NCBI RefSeq assembly: GCF_003318295.1
Contig: NZ_QOCW01000007.1
Span: 1 to 64,000 of the forward strand
Source of the DNA: Bacillus taeanensis
GTDB taxonomy: Bacteria; Bacillota; Bacilli; Bacillales; UBA6769
DNA: 64,000 nt
Direction: 5' to 3'
Shown one piece after another: positions 41,065-50,567 of this stretch. The position numbers and the translations under genes are program-made. The notes under the pieces are model-generated. The model was not told the DNA's origin, did not search any database, and saw only the letters and a list, made by a program, of their open reading frames with translations. Numbering within the stretch: the first letter of the stretch is position 1; every line of letters starts with the position of its first letter.

Positions 41065-41952
41065 ATGAATTTTGGTCAACTTTTAACAGCGATGGTTACA
41101 CCTTTTACTCCAAGTGGAAAAATTGACTTTGATCAAACAACAGCATTGGTAAAATACCTTATTGATCAAGGTACAGATGGACTCGTTGTTGCAGGTACAA
41201 CAGGGGAGTCTCCGATATTAACATCAGATGAAAAGCTTTCACTTTTTCGTCATGTTGTAAAAATTGCAGACAGTAAGATTCCTGTAATTGCAGGAACAGG
41301 TTCAAATAATACAAGAGCAACAATAGAATTTACAAAAAAGGCTGAATCAACAGGTGTTGATGCTGTTATGGTTGTCGCACCGTATTATAATAAGCCAAAT
41401 CAAAAAGGGTTGTATGAACATTTTAAAGCGGTTGCCGAGGCAACATCACTACCAGTAATGGTTTATAATATTCCTGGTCGCTCTGTCATTAATATGACTG
41501 CTGAAACAATAATTGAGCTTTCCAAAATCAATAATATTGTTTCTGTAAAAGAAGCAAGCGGTAATCTTGATCAGATGAGTATAATTATTGAAAATACAGA
41601 TTCTAACTTTAGTTTGTACAGTGGAGATGACGGCTTAACTCTTCCTGTATTAGCGATTGGAGGAAATGGCGTTATTTCGGTAGCTTCTCATATTATTGGA
41701 AGTGAAATGAAAGAAATGATTCAGCTTTATCAAGAAGGTAATGTGGAAAAAGCAGGAGTCCTTCATCGTCAATTACTTCCAGTTATGCGTGAACTGTTTA
41801 AGGCGCCAAGTCCGGCTCCTGTCAAAGCTGCGCTTCGTCATAAGGGAATTGATACAGGAAGTGTACAACTGCCATTGGTACCGCTAACTGCTGAAGAGGA
41901 TCATTCTCTTGTTCAGTGTATAAACAGTATAAGATTAAATACAAAAAACTAA
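41065..41952 (+). CDS. dapA: 4-hydroxy-tetrahydrodipicolinate synthase
   Basis: 295 residues from the ATG at 41065 (site aagggg). Condenses pyruvate with aspartate semialdehyde. Family motifs: VVAGTTGESPIL, the catalytic Tyr in MVYNIPGR (about 134) and the Schiff-base Lys in SVKEASGNL (about 162). Its product is the branch point between wall diaminopimelate/lysine and the DpaAB-made dipicolinate, so the neighbourhood is a functional unit. Confidence 0.96.
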   Translation: MNFGQLLTAMVTPFTPSGKIDFDQTTALVKYLIDQGTDGLVVAGTTGESPILTSDEKLSLFRHVVKIADSKIPVIAGTGSNNTRATIEFTKKAESTGVDAVMVVAPYYNKPNQKGLYEHFKAVAEATSLPVMVYNIPGRSVINMTAETIIELSKINNIVSVKEASGNLDQMSIIIENTDSNFSLYSGDDGLTLPVLAIGGNGVISVASHIIGSEMKEMIQLYQEGNVEKAGVLHRQLLPVMRELFKAPSPAPVKAALRHKGIDTGSVQLPLVPLTAEEDHSLVQCINSIRLNTKN

Positions 41953-41982
41953 CCAACTGCTGGTTAGTTTTTTTATTTTTAG
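41949..41982 (+). terminator. Terminator after dapA
   Basis: CTAACCA (41949-41955) pairs with TGGTTAG (41961-41967), followed by a long T run. Confidence 0.85.
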
Positions 41983-42099
41983 AAAGTTATCTTGTCTAAC
42001 GTTTCCAGTATAAGTTATAATAGGTTCAAGTGATTAGTACGGGTTCTGCATTATTTAATTTTTTGTTACTTGATAATTGAATATAGGAGGAATTCGAAA

Positions 42100-43767
42100 T
42101 TGTTAAACCAAAATTCAGAAAAAATTAAAGTTTTCGCCTTGGGCGGTGTAGGCGAAATCGGCAAAAATATGTATGTAGTAGAAGTAGATGAAAATATTTT
42201 TGTGGTCGATGCTGGGCTGATGTTTCCAGATGATGAGATGCTTGGCATTGATCTTGTTATTCCGGATATCACTTACTTAGTGGAAAATCATGAGCGTGTA
42301 AAAGGAATCTTTTTAACACATGGACATGAGGACCATATTGGAGGATTACCATATGTGTTAAAAAGGCTCCATGTTCCCGTTTATGGTACAAAATTAACAC
42401 TAGCTCTTGTTGAGTTAAAATTAAAAGAGGCCGGTATTTTACAATCCTCCGATCTTCGGTTAATAGATGAAAATTCCAAAATTAGAATGGGAAATACGAA
42501 TGTAACATTTTTTCGTACTAATCATAGCATCCCAGATTCTGTTGGAATTTGTTTTCATACTACCCAAGGGGCTATTGTACATACAGGAGATTTTAAATTT
42601 GATCAAACACCTGTTGATGGAAAACAAGCAGAGATTGGTAAAATAGCCGCAGTAGGTGAAAAAGGAGTACTTTGTTTGCTTTCTGATAGTACAAATGCGG
42701 AGCGCCCTGGAACAACAGGATCAGAACTATTAGTCGGTCAGCAAATTTCAGACGTTTTTAATCGTGCTGAAGGTCGAATTATTGTTGCGTCTTTTGCTTC
42801 TAATGTGCACCGTATTCAGCAAGTATTTGATGCAGCGCATGGAAATAACCGCAAAATTGCTATTGTGGGCCGAAGTATGGTTAATGTTGTCAGCATTGCT
42901 ATTCGATTAGGTTATTTAAATATTGATGAAGAAAATATTATTGATATTAATGATATTAGTCATTATCCTGATCATAAGGTGGCAATATTAACAACAGGAA
43001 GTCAAGGAGAGCCTATGGCCGCATTATCGCGTATGGCACAAGGTGCCCATCGTCAGGTTACAATTAAACCAGCAGACACGGTAATTATTGCAGCTTCTCC
43101 TATTCCGGGAAATGAAAAATCTGTAGCGAAAACAGTTGATTTGCTGTTTCGAACTGGTGCGGAAGTTGTTTATGGCGAACGAAAAGTGCATGTTTCAGGA
43201 CATGCTAGTCAAGAAGAATTAAAATTAATGATCAACCTTATAAAACCTAAATTCTTTTTACCAATTCATGGAGAATTTCGTATGCAGAAGGCTCATAGTG
43301 ATCTTGCTCATGCTTGCGGCGTGCAGAAAAACAATACGTTTATTATTGAAAAAGGTGAAGTCGTTGAGTTTGTAAACCGTCAAGCGCGTAAAATTGGAAA
43401 AGTTCCTTCTGGCCAGGTGCTTATTGATGGTTTAGGTGTTGGAGATGTTGGAAATATTGTGTTAAGAGATCGAAAATTATTATCACAAGATGGTATTTTA
43501 ATTGTTGTGGTAACAATTAATAAACAAAAAAATGCAATTTTATCGGGACCTGAAATTATTTCTCGAGGTTTTGTTTATGTACGAGAATCGGAAGCGCTTT
43601 TAAAAGAAGCAAATCGAAATGTGGATGCGGTTTTAAGAAGATGTATGGCAGAAAATATTAATGAATGGTCTGTATTAAAATCAAGTGTAAGGGATTCTTT
43701 AAGTTCTTTCTTATACGATAAAACAAAGCGACGTCCTATGATTATGCCAATTATTATGGAAGCATAA
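42100..43767 (+). CDS. rnjB: Ribonuclease J (RnjB/J2 position)
   Basis: 555 residues from a TTG at 42100 preceded by taggagga. β-CASP metallo-β-lactamase ribonuclease with 5'-3' exo and endo activity in RNA decay. The metal motif is intact: HGHEDH (His74, His76, Asp78, His79), while B. subtilis RNase J2 as I recall it has HGHDEN and very weak activity. Other motifs: TGDFKFDQTPVDG, SDSTNAERPG, HVSGHASQEELKLMI. Position downstream of dapA and length identify it as the rnjB orthologue. Ends at a very strong terminator. Confidence 0.92.
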   Translation: MLNQNSEKIKVFALGGVGEIGKNMYVVEVDENIFVVDAGLMFPDDEMLGIDLVIPDITYLVENHERVKGIFLTHGHEDHIGGLPYVLKRLHVPVYGTKLTLALVELKLKEAGILQSSDLRLIDENSKIRMGNTNVTFFRTNHSIPDSVGICFHTTQGAIVHTGDFKFDQTPVDGKQAEIGKIAAVGEKGVLCLLSDSTNAERPGTTGSELLVGQQISDVFNRAEGRIIVASFASNVHRIQQVFDAAHGNNRKIAIVGRSMVNVVSIAIRLGYLNIDEENIIDINDISHYPDHKVAILTTGSQGEPMAALSRMAQGAHRQVTIKPADTVIIAASPIPGNEKSVAKTVDLLFRTGAEVVYGERKVHVSGHASQEELKLMINLIKPKFFLPIHGEFRMQKAHSDLAHACGVQKNNTFIIEKGEVVEFVNRQARKIGKVPSGQVLIDGLGVGDVGNIVLRDRKLLSQDGILIVVVTINKQKNAILSGPEIISRGFVYVRESEALLKEANRNVDAVLRRCMAENINEWSVLKSSVRDSLSSFLYDKTKRRPMIMPIIMEA

Positions 43768-43804
43768 AAAAGGTTGACTCTCTAGAGAGTCAACCTTTTT
43801 TTTA
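43766..43804 (+). terminator. Terminator after rnjB
   Basis: AAAAAAGGTTGACTCTC pairs with GAGTCAACCTTTTTTTT around TAGA; begins within the rnjB stop codon. Confidence 0.9.
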
Positions 43805-43885
43805 TAAACATAAATTACCGATTATGTTTTTAATAAAAATACACATTCTATTTATGAAAGTTAGTTTGAAAAGGGGGAGATAAAG

Positions 43886-44023
43886 GTGAGAAAACGTCAT
43901 GGACAGCGTGATGCCGCGTTAACAAATAATAATACACCTACAGAAAGTTTACCGCATGGAGAAAATGAATATAGACGCAGTTCTCATAAACGGCCAAGAA
44001 CAGGTCCGGGCTCCAAAGGGTAA
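43886..44023 (+). CDS. Small basic hydrophilic protein, unknown
   Basis: A 45-residue frame with GTG start and a strong site (aagggggaga). The product begins MRKRHGQRDAALTNNN and ends RRSSHKRPRTGPGSKG. It is very rich in Arg, Lys, His, Asn and Ser with no hydrophobic core, like small spore-core or nucleic-acid-binding proteins, but I do not recognise the family. The upstream 43844-43850 reads CATTCTA, which could be a forespore-type (σF/σG) -10, without a convincing -35. A hairpin follows the stop. Confidence 0.6.
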   Translation: MRKRHGQRDAALTNNNTPTESLPHGENEYRRSSHKRPRTGPGSKG

Positions 44024-44040
44024 AGAAATAAACAAGGCGT

Positions 44041-44076
44041 TTCTCCTTCTTAGTATTTGCTGAGAAGGAGATTTTA
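44041..44076 (+). terminator. Hairpin between the 45-residue gene and the convergent membrane gene
   Basis: TCTCCTTCT (44042-44050) pairs with AGAAGGAGA (44063-44071), followed by TTTTAC. Likely ends the small gene's transcript; the convergent gene's stop is just beyond. Confidence 0.5.
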
Positions 44077-44394
44077 CAAAAAGAAGATAAACCACCTTAT
44101 GTGTAAGAAGATAATGAACGTATAAAGAATATTAACAAATAAAATACTGTTTGTGATAATTTTTCGTATTTGATATTTGTAAAGAAGTAACAACAAGCAA
44201 ATAGGTAGTCCTAATTTTACTATATAAAACAATTTAATATCTTTTTGATAAAAAGCCTCCATTAACGGATTTTGTTCATTTATGAGGTGCTTTCTCAATC
44301 CTATATCCGTAAAGACCGCATCTAATAAGCAGAGTATACATAATAAAAAGACAAATTTATTGTTTGAAATAATACGTGGTATATATTTCTTCAT
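44074..44394 (-). CDS. DUF5658-like small membrane protein
   Basis: 106 residues on the minus strand from the ATG ending at 44394; agagg lies 9 bases upstream, while the farther in-frame ATG at 44427 has no site. Three hydrophobic segments follow a short basic start (MKKYIPRIIS). The stretch LLDAVFTDIGLRKHLINEQNPLMEAF resembles the DUF5658 pattern (LLDA...T..G...G.IEEANPLM). Function unknown. It is the only minus-strand gene in the window and lies in the variable gap between rnjB and tepA. Confidence 0.65.
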   Translation of the reverse strand: MKKYIPRIISNNKFVFLLCILCLLDAVFTDIGLRKHLINEQNPLMEAFYQKDIKLFYIVKLGLPICLLLLLYKYQIRKIITNSILFVNILYTFIIFLHIRWFIFFL

Positions 44395-44534
44395 TGCTTC
44401 AATCCTCTCTTTACTTCTCCCTTTCATCTATTTCTTTATCTTTATTACTCTTTATCCAAAAGCATATAAAAATATACCTTATCTAAATTTCGTTCATAGG
44501 GAACAATAAGTAAAAGTAAAAGGGAGGAATTAAT

Positions 44535-44639
44535 ATGGCGATTAAAGGCAGAACTGGATTTAAAAATGCGTTAGGTTTATCAATTGTCATTTGGGGTGTT
44601 ATCATTGGATTTATTGTATTTTTGATCACGATGAATTAA
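44535..44639 (+). CDS. 34-residue single-span membrane peptide, unknown
   Basis: ATG at 44535 with an excellent site (agggagga) and stop at 44637-44639. The product has a short basic start (MAIKGRTGFKNA) followed by one hydrophobic helix (LGLSIVIWGVIIGFIVFLI) and ends TMN. It lies 68 bases before tepA in the same direction. I do not recognise it; it could be a small membrane regulator. The site and codon pattern support translation. Confidence 0.6.
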   Translation: MAIKGRTGFKNALGLSIVIWGVIIGFIVFLITMN

Positions 44640-44707
44640 GTATGAAAGAGCTAAACAGGCTTATACTAAAAAAGATTGAACTTATTTGAAAGGGGGATTA
44701 TCAATAA

Positions 44708-45484
44708 ATGAATGATGAATTAAAAGCATATTTGAAAGAATCAAATAATGGAGGCCAAACTGAGCCTGCAGAGAAAAAACCAGAAGATCAAAATAATAAA
44801 GGTTCGCTTGTTGAAAAAATTCAACAACTTGGTCAAACAAATATACCGCAAGCCGAGCAATCCAATATTCATTGCTTAACCATTGTTGGTCAGATTGAGG
44901 GGCATATGCAGCTCCCTCCCCAAAATAAAACAACAAAGTATGAACATCTTATTCCGCAAATTGTTGCAATTGAACAAAATCCAAAGATTGAAGGGCTTTT
45001 GCTTATTTTAAATACAGTTGGTGGAGATGTGGAGGCAGGTTTAGCACTGGCGGAGATGGTTGCTTCCTTATCAAAACCAACCGTTTCCTTAGTGTTAGGA
45101 GGAGGACATTCCATTGGTGTGCCGATTGCGGTTTCTGCTAATTATTCTTTTATAGCTGAAACGGCGACAATGACTATTCACCCCGTTCGCTTAACAGGCT
45201 TAGTCATTGGTGTGCCCCAAACCTTTGAATATCTAGATAAAATGCAGGATCGAGTCATTAACTTTGTTATGAAACATTCAAACGTTAGTGAAGAAAAATT
45301 TAAAGAATTAATGTTTTCTCAAGGTAATTTAACAAGAGATATTGGGACAAATGTTGTCGGGGATGATGCAGTTGAATATGGATTAATTAATGAAGTTGGC
45401 GGGGTAGGTCAAGCGCTGAAAAAGCTAAACGAATTAATTGAGGAAAATAAACAACATATGGAACAAGGGGAAATTATTCAATGA
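44708..45484 (+). CDS. tepA: ClpP-like protease TepA (YmfB)
   Basis: 258 residues, ClpP/crotonase fold, no signal peptide. B. subtilis TepA was linked to protein translocation and to degradation of spore small acid-soluble proteins during outgrowth. The catalytic Ser is in [10 protein letters not shown] (Ser135) and His in [10 protein letters not shown] (His158). The N-terminal 45 residues are hydrophilic and likely disordered. Site aaggggg precedes the ATG. ylzJ overlaps its stop by 4 bases. Confidence 0.93.
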   Translation: MNDELKAYLKESNNGGQTEPAEKKPEDQNNKGSLVEKIQQLGQTNIPQAEQSNIHCLTIVGQIEGHMQLPPQNKTTKYEHLIPQIVAIEQNPKIEGLLLILNTVGGDVEAGLALAEMVASLSKPTVSLVLGGGHSIGVPIAVSANYSFIAETATMTIHPVRLTGLVIGVPQTFEYLDKMQDRVINFVMKHSNVSEEKFKELMFSQGNLTRDIGTNVVGDDAVEYGLINEVGGVGQALKKLNELIEENKQHMEQGEIIQ

Positions 45485-45702
45485 TCCTGTACACACTTGT
45501 CCCTTATGAAAACATCTTTCCTTTAGACGCTGAAGAATTTAGTAAGCATTCTGTAGTGAATGTAAATGGGGTCCAGTTAATTGTAGAACAGAATAAAAAC
45601 ATGGAGTGGACAGTTGTACAATTATTAAGCAGTAACCCTAGTGATTATTTAAACGAGTCTTATCAACCTGGAGCAAAAATAACGCTTCGTCCTAATCTTT
45701 AA
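45481..45702 (+). CDS. ylzJ: YlzJ-like protein
   Basis: 73 residues beginning [14 protein letters not shown], the family signature, with GVQLIVEQ in the middle. Function unknown; it always follows tepA in Bacillus. The ATG is coupled to the tepA stop (ATGA). Confidence 0.87.
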   Translation: MILYTLVPYENIFPLDAEEFSKHSVVNVNGVQLIVEQNKNMEWTVVQLLSSNPSDYLNESYQPGAKITLRPNL

Positions 45703-45734
45703 GAGAAAGTTAGTCAGCCAAATTTAAATTATGA

Positions 45735-45740
45735 TATAAT
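45735..45740 (+). promoter_or_regulatory. Extended -10 promoter for spoIIIE
   Basis: TATAAT at 45735-45740 preceded by TGA (extended -10). The -35 at the normal distance (about 45712) is poor. Transcription would start just before the hairpin 45754-45783. Confidence 0.5.
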
Positions 45741-45753
45741 AAAAGGGCAATTT

Positions 45754-45783
45754 AAAGAGAGCAGCCGTACGGCTGCTCTCTTT
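45754..45783 (+). terminator. Perfect palindrome between ylzJ and spoIIIE
   Basis: A 30-base perfect palindrome (AAAGAGAGCAGCCGT and complement) with TTTCC at its end. It can end the tepA-ylzJ transcript, but it also sits in the spoIIIE leader just after the promoter, so it may attenuate. Confidence 0.7.
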
Positions 45784-45813
45784 CCTTCCGATAAGTGAAG
45801 TGGGGTGAAAGAA

Positions 45814-48180
45814 ATGGCAAAGCGAAAAAAGCGCACCAGCAAGCAAAAGCAAAACTGGCAAAAACAGTTTACATATGAAGTAATAGGACTTTCCATGCTC
45901 GCATTAACGTGTATTGCCCTTGCGAAATTAGGGAAAGTGGGAACAGTGCTTACCCAAATTTTTCGTTTTTTTAGTGGAGAATGGTATGGAGTCTGTTTAT
46001 TAGGGTTATTTATTTTATCGTTTTATTTAATGTGGAAACGCCAACTACCTTCTTTTTTTACAAAAAGATTAATAGGAATTTATTTATTATTTTTTGCTGT
46101 GCTGCTTCTTAGTCATGTGCAGCTTTTCCAATTACTTTCTAATCAAGGTGAATGGAAAGACACTTCGATTATTAGAAATACGTGGGAACTTTACTGGCTT
46201 CAAGTTTCAGAAGGTTCTGTCCATCGTGATTTAGGCGGTGGCATGATTGGGGCTATTAGCTTTGCATTTTGTTATGTTCTTTTTGATTCTGTAGGAACCC
46301 AGATTATTGCTTTTTTCCTTATCTTAATCTCTCTTATTATGATTACAGGAAAGTCAATGAATCAAACCATTTTTCAATTAGTGCGTAAGTTTTTTAGTTT
46401 TATAGAGGATACAATTCAAGAAGTAATGAGTGAAATAAAGGGATGGCAGGTAAGCCGTAAAGAAAAACAGCGGGAAAAAAGAGAGCGTAGAACTGCTCAA
46501 GAAAGCGCTCTTGCTGAAGAAGGCCAGGATGTTGAGGGAGTAAATGCGGTAACAGATTCGTCTCTTCTAATTGAACCAATTATTGAAGATTTTAGCACCC
46601 ATATTGAAGAGCATCCAGAAGACGAGAGGTCATCTGAGGTAAAAATAGTGCCGCAAGCAAATAGTTCAAATCAAAATAGTGATTTTGAAGAACCAACTGC
46701 TGGAAGGACGGAAAAACCAGGATTTTCAACTGCGGTTGTTGAAAATCAATCTTATGAGCTTCCTTCCATTGAACTTTTAAAACGACCAAAAAAATCCAAT
46801 CAAGCGACCGAAAGAAGTTATATTTCTTCTAATGCAAGAAAGCTTGAACAAACGTTTGAAAGCTTTGGGGTGAAAGCAAAAGTATTAAAAGTTCACTTAG
46901 GGCCTGCCGTCACAAAATATGAGGTGCATCCAGCTGTAGGTGTAAAGGTAAGTAAAATTGTAAATTTAAGCGATGACTTGGCGCTTGCTCTTGCAGCAAA
47001 AGATATCCGTATTGAAGCCCCAATCCCTGGTAAGTCAGCGATTGGCATTGAAGTACCTAACCAAGAAGTAGCAATGGTGTCGCTGCGTGAAGTGCTTGAA
47101 TCTAAAAATTATCAAGATCACTCCTCAAAACTTGCAGTTGCGTTTGGGCGTGACATTTCTGGAGAGCCGGTTGTAGGGGACTTATCAAAAATGCCTCACC
47201 TTTTAGTCGCTGGGGCAACAGGGAGCGGCAAAAGTGTTTGTATCAATGGAATTATTACAAGCATTTTAATGAAAGCAAAGCCTCATGAAGTAAAAATGAT
47301 GATGATTGATCCTAAAATGGTTGAATTAAATGTTTATAATGGAGTCCCGCATCTTCTTACACCTGTGGTAACAGATGCAAAGAAAGCTTCTCAAGCTTTG
47401 AAAAAAGTAGTTAGTGAAATGGAAAGGCGGTACGAATTATTTTCCCACAGCGGAACAAGAAATATTGAAGGCTATAATGAATGGGTGAAACGTCAAAATG
47501 AAACATCTGAGGCAAAACAACCGGAGATTCCTTATGTTGTTGTAATTGTAGATGAGCTTGCTGACTTAATGATGGTTGCTTCAGGTGATGTAGAAGATGC
47601 GATTACACGCTTAGCTCAAATGGCGCGTGCTGCAGGTATTCATTTAATTATCGCAACACAGCGTCCATCTGTGGATGTAATTACAGGAGTAATTAAAGCA
47701 AATATTCCTTCGCGTATTGCATTTAGCGTTTCCTCTCAAACAGATTCTAGAACGATTCTAGATATGGGAGGAGCTGAAAAACTTCTCGGTCGCGGAGATA
47801 TGCTGTTTTTACCTGCAGGATCTTCAAAGCCGGCACGTGTGCAGGGGGCATTTTTATCTGATAATGAAGTAGAAAAGCTTGTTGATTTTGTTATTTCACA
47901 GCAAAAAGCACAATATCAAGAAGAAATGATACCAACTGCTCCGAGTGAAGAAGACAGAGAGGAAGTAACCGATGATTTATATGAGGAAGCAGTTCAGCTT
48001 GTCCTTGACATGCAAACCGCTTCGGTATCAATGCTTCAAAGACGTTTCCGTATCGGTTATACCCGTGCAGCAAGGTTAATTGATGCTATGGAAGACCGCG
48101 GCGTTGTAGGACCTTATGAAGGAAGTAAGCCAAGATCAGTGCTTGTAAATAAACTTGATGAAGAGGCATCTTCAAGCTAA
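45814..48180 (+). CDS. spoIIIE: DNA translocase SpoIIIE/FtsK
   Basis: 788 residues from the ATG at 45814. Pumps the chromosome into the forespore and clears DNA from septa. Four N-terminal membrane helices (residues 25-175), a charged linker (175-340), the RecA-like motor with Walker [13 protein letters not shown] (about 465-472) and Walker [12 protein letters not shown], and a C-terminal gamma winged helix ([21 protein letters not shown]) that reads the SRS/KOPS polarity sequence. Length and sequence agree with B. subtilis SpoIIIE (787). Confidence 0.97.
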   Translation: MAKRKKRTSKQKQNWQKQFTYEVIGLSMLALTCIALAKLGKVGTVLTQIFRFFSGEWYGVCLLGLFILSFYLMWKRQLPSFFTKRLIGIYLLFFAVLLLSHVQLFQLLSNQGEWKDTSIIRNTWELYWLQVSEGSVHRDLGGGMIGAISFAFCYVLFDSVGTQIIAFFLILISLIMITGKSMNQTIFQLVRKFFSFIEDTIQEVMSEIKGWQVSRKEKQREKRERRTAQESALAEEGQDVEGVNAVTDSSLLIEPIIEDFSTHIEEHPEDERSSEVKIVPQANSSNQNSDFEEPTAGRTEKPGFSTAVVENQSYELPSIELLKRPKKSNQATERSYISSNARKLEQTFESFGVKAKVLKVHLGPAVTKYEVHPAVGVKVSKIVNLSDDLALALAAKDIRIEAPIPGKSAIGIEVPNQEVAMVSLREVLESKNYQDHSSKLAVAFGRDISGEPVVGDLSKMPHLLVAGATGSGKSVCINGIITSILMKAKPHEVKMMMIDPKMVELNVYNGVPHLLTPVVTDAKKASQALKKVVSEMERRYELFSHSGTRNIEGYNEWVKRQNETSEAKQPEIPYVVVIVDELADLMMVASGDVEDAITRLAQMARAAGIHLIIATQRPSVDVITGVIKANIPSRIAFSVSSQTDSRTILDMGGAEKLLGRGDMLFLPAGSSKPARVQGAFLSDNEVEKLVDFVISQQKAQYQEEMIPTAPSEEDREEVTDDLYEEAVQLVLDMQTASVSMLQRRFRIGYTRAARLIDAMEDRGVVGPYEGSKPRSVLVNKLDEEASSS

Positions 48181-48240
48181 AAAACTTCTTAAAAATCTAT
48201 TTATTTCACGTACAATAAGTGGTATATTAGTAACAATTGT

Positions 48241-48269
48241 TTGATTATTTGAATGCTTATTATTTTATA
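48241..48269 (+). promoter_or_regulatory. Promoter for ymfC
   Basis: TTGATT at 48241-48246, 17-base spacer, TTTATA at 48264-48269, 62 bases before the ymfC ATG. Confidence 0.45.
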
Positions 48270-48331
48270 AAAATTATCAGCTTATATTTTAAAATAGGTT
48301 TGTTTATGCTTTATTGTTGAGGTGAGAATAT

Positions 48332-49057
48332 ATGTCCATAAAAGCGGACAATCGTTTATTATATTTACAAGTGATTGATCGAATCAAAGAGGATATTGAT
48401 AAAGGTATTTTTCAAGAAGGAGAAAAGCTTCCCTCAGAATTTGAATTGTCAAAACAGTTAGGCGTTAGCCGTGCAACATTACGTGAAGCTTTTCGTATTC
48501 TAGAGGATGAAAATGTGGTTGTTAGAAGACATGGTGTTGGTACATTTGTACGCTCACGGCCTGTTTTTTCATCAGGGATAGAGGAACTGTTTAGTGTAAC
48601 GGATATGATTAAACGAGGCGGCAAAACACCAGGAACGGTTTTTCTATCATCAAATGTTGTTCCAGCAACTGAAGAAGAATGCAAGAAGTTCAAATTAGAT
48701 CAAGAGGAAGAGCTGCTTGTAATTGAACGGGTGCGCACAGCCAATCAAGAGCCAGTTGTTTACTGCTTAGATCATATTCCAGCATCCATTTTACCTGAAC
48801 AATCGCAAGTAGGAAAAGAGTCGATGTTTGAAGTATTGGAAAAAGAAGCACATAAAACAATTGCTTATGCGGTGACAAAAATTGAGCCTGTTGGTTACCA
48901 TGATCATATTTCACCGATTTTAGAATGTCCTCAAGAAACTGCTTTGTTAGTGTTAAAACAAATGCATTATGATCAAAACGATCAGCCTGTTTTATATTCG
49001 ATTAACTATTTTCGAGCAGACAAGTTTAGTTTCCACGTGCTGCGTAAGCGTATATAA
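48332..49057 (+). CDS. ymfC: GntR/HutC-family transcription regulator YmfC
   Basis: 241 residues. N-terminal winged helix ([23 protein letters not shown], residues 35-57, and RRHGVGTFV) and C-terminal UTRA ligand-binding domain (residues 90-238). The family senses small molecules such as sugars or nucleotides; the ligand is not known. In B. subtilis it lies after spoIIIE; here the next B. subtilis gene, the exporter ymfD, is missing, and the gene ends at a strong terminator. Confidence 0.93.
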   Translation: MSIKADNRLLYLQVIDRIKEDIDKGIFQEGEKLPSEFELSKQLGVSRATLREAFRILEDENVVVRRHGVGTFVRSRPVFSSGIEELFSVTDMIKRGGKTPGTVFLSSNVVPATEEECKKFKLDQEEELLVIERVRTANQEPVVYCLDHIPASILPEQSQVGKESMFEVLEKEAHKTIAYAVTKIEPVGYHDHISPILECPQETALLVLKQMHYDQNDQPVLYSINYFRADKFSFHVLRKRI

Positions 49058-49065
49058 GCATATTC

Positions 49066-49097
49066 AACCTGCATTTTATCAAAATGCAGGTTTTTTA
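49066..49097 (+). terminator. Terminator after ymfC
   Basis: AACCTGCATTTT (49066-49077) pairs with AAAATGCAGGTT (49081-49092), then TTTT. The 185 bases that follow hold a possible TATAGT -10 at 49186-49191 for ymfF, and nothing else that I can see. Confidence 0.85.
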
Positions 49098-49283
49098 TTA
49101 TGAAACACGAACGATTTTTATAATTTATTTAAGACAAACCCAACAATTTCTAATTATTTCGTTTTTATATTGATTAGAAAGGGGATATAGTGAGAAAATA
49201 AAGGTAGCAATTGCTTAAAACACCAAGGAAGTACATATATTAGGTTAGAGAAGCGAAATGACCATTTGAAAGGAGAGGTGAGG

Positions 49284-50564
49284 ATGGGATATGTTACACA
49301 TGAAGTTCATGAGATGAACGCATACCGCTTACATACCATACCAACATCAAAATTTAAAACAAATACGATTATTATTCAGCTAAATCAATCAATTCAACAA
49401 GAGGATGTAACAAAGCGAGCTCTGCTTCCATATGTGCTGCAAAGCGGAACAGAAGACCTTCCGTCAACCAAACAAATTAGAAGTCGTTTAGACGGATTGT
49501 ACGGGGCCACATTGAATGTTGATTTAAATAAAAAAGGTGAAAATCATATTATTACTATTCGTATGGACATCGCAAATGAACAGTTTTTATCCGATCAAAC
49601 GCCGTTGTTTGAACAAGCTTTAACATTATTATCAAATATTTTACTTCGTCCAAATCAAAAAGATAGTGCGTTTGATGAGCAAACTGTTGAAAAAGAAAAG
49701 CGAACATTAAAACAACGTATTCAATCTGTCTATGATGATAAAATGCGCTATGCAAACTTGCGTTTAATTCAGGAAATGTGTCAAACAGAAAGATACCGCT
49801 TACATGTGAATGGAAATAGCGATGAAATTGATTCGATCACTCCTAAAAGCTTATATCAGTATTATCAAAAGGTATTAGCAGAAGATGAAATAGATGTTTA
49901 TATTGTTGGAGATATTGATGTAGAAAAAGTAAAAGCGGCTTGTCACAAAGTATTTCAACTGCCAGCGGAACGAAAAGTAACAGAAGTACAGCCAAGCTCA
50001 GTAGATGTGGAAGTAAAGGAAGAGAAGGAAGTGTTTGATACACAAGAGGTTAAACAAGGAAAGCTTCATTTAGGTTACCGAACATATACGACATTTAAAG
50101 ATGATGACTATTCTGCTCTTCAAGTTTTTAATGGTATTTTTGGCGGTTTTTCACATTCAAAATTATTTATTAATGTGCGCGAAAAGGAAAGCTTAGCTTA
50201 CTATGCAGCTTCTCGAGTAGAAAGTCATAAAGGCCTGATGCTTGTAATGTCGGGTATTGAATTTGCAAATTATGATAAAACAATAGCGATTATTAAAGAG
50301 CAGCTCGAAAGCATGCGTGCTGGTGACTTCACGGAAGAAGAATTAAACCAAACAAAAATTATGATAAAAAACCAGCTTTTAGAAACAATTGATCAGCCAC
50401 GCGGCATTACAGAACTCTTATATCATCAAGTTGTTGCAAAAACAAATCGCTCGTTCGATGAAATGCTAGATGGAATTGAAAAAGTTACAAGAGAAGATGT
50501 CATCAAAGCAGCGAATAAAATAAAATTAGATACGATTTACTTTTTAAAAGGAAAGGAGGCTTAA
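49284..50564 (+). CDS. ymfF: M16-like protein YmfF, no zinc motif
   Basis: 426 residues from the ATG at 49284 (site ggagaggtgagg; a TTG at 49266 is upstream of it). M16 peptidase fold, but the place where HxxEH should be reads LPYVLQSGTED, so it is probably the non-catalytic partner of YmfH, like the core subunits of other M16B pairs. A conserved EKESLAYYAASRVESHKG segment lies in the second half. It overlaps no gene; ymfH begins 4 bases later, supporting a heterodimer. Confidence 0.92.
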   Translation: MGYVTHEVHEMNAYRLHTIPTSKFKTNTIIIQLNQSIQQEDVTKRALLPYVLQSGTEDLPSTKQIRSRLDGLYGATLNVDLNKKGENHIITIRMDIANEQFLSDQTPLFEQALTLLSNILLRPNQKDSAFDEQTVEKEKRTLKQRIQSVYDDKMRYANLRLIQEMCQTERYRLHVNGNSDEIDSITPKSLYQYYQKVLAEDEIDVYIVGDIDVEKVKAACHKVFQLPAERKVTEVQPSSVDVEVKEEKEVFDTQEVKQGKLHLGYRTYTTFKDDDYSALQVFNGIFGGFSHSKLFINVREKESLAYYAASRVESHKGLMLVMSGIEFANYDKTIAIIKEQLESMRAGDFTEEELNQTKIMIKNQLLETIDQPRGITELLYHQVVAKTNRSFDEMLDGIEKVTREDVIKAANKIKLDTIYFLKGKEA

Positions 50565-50567
50565 CAG

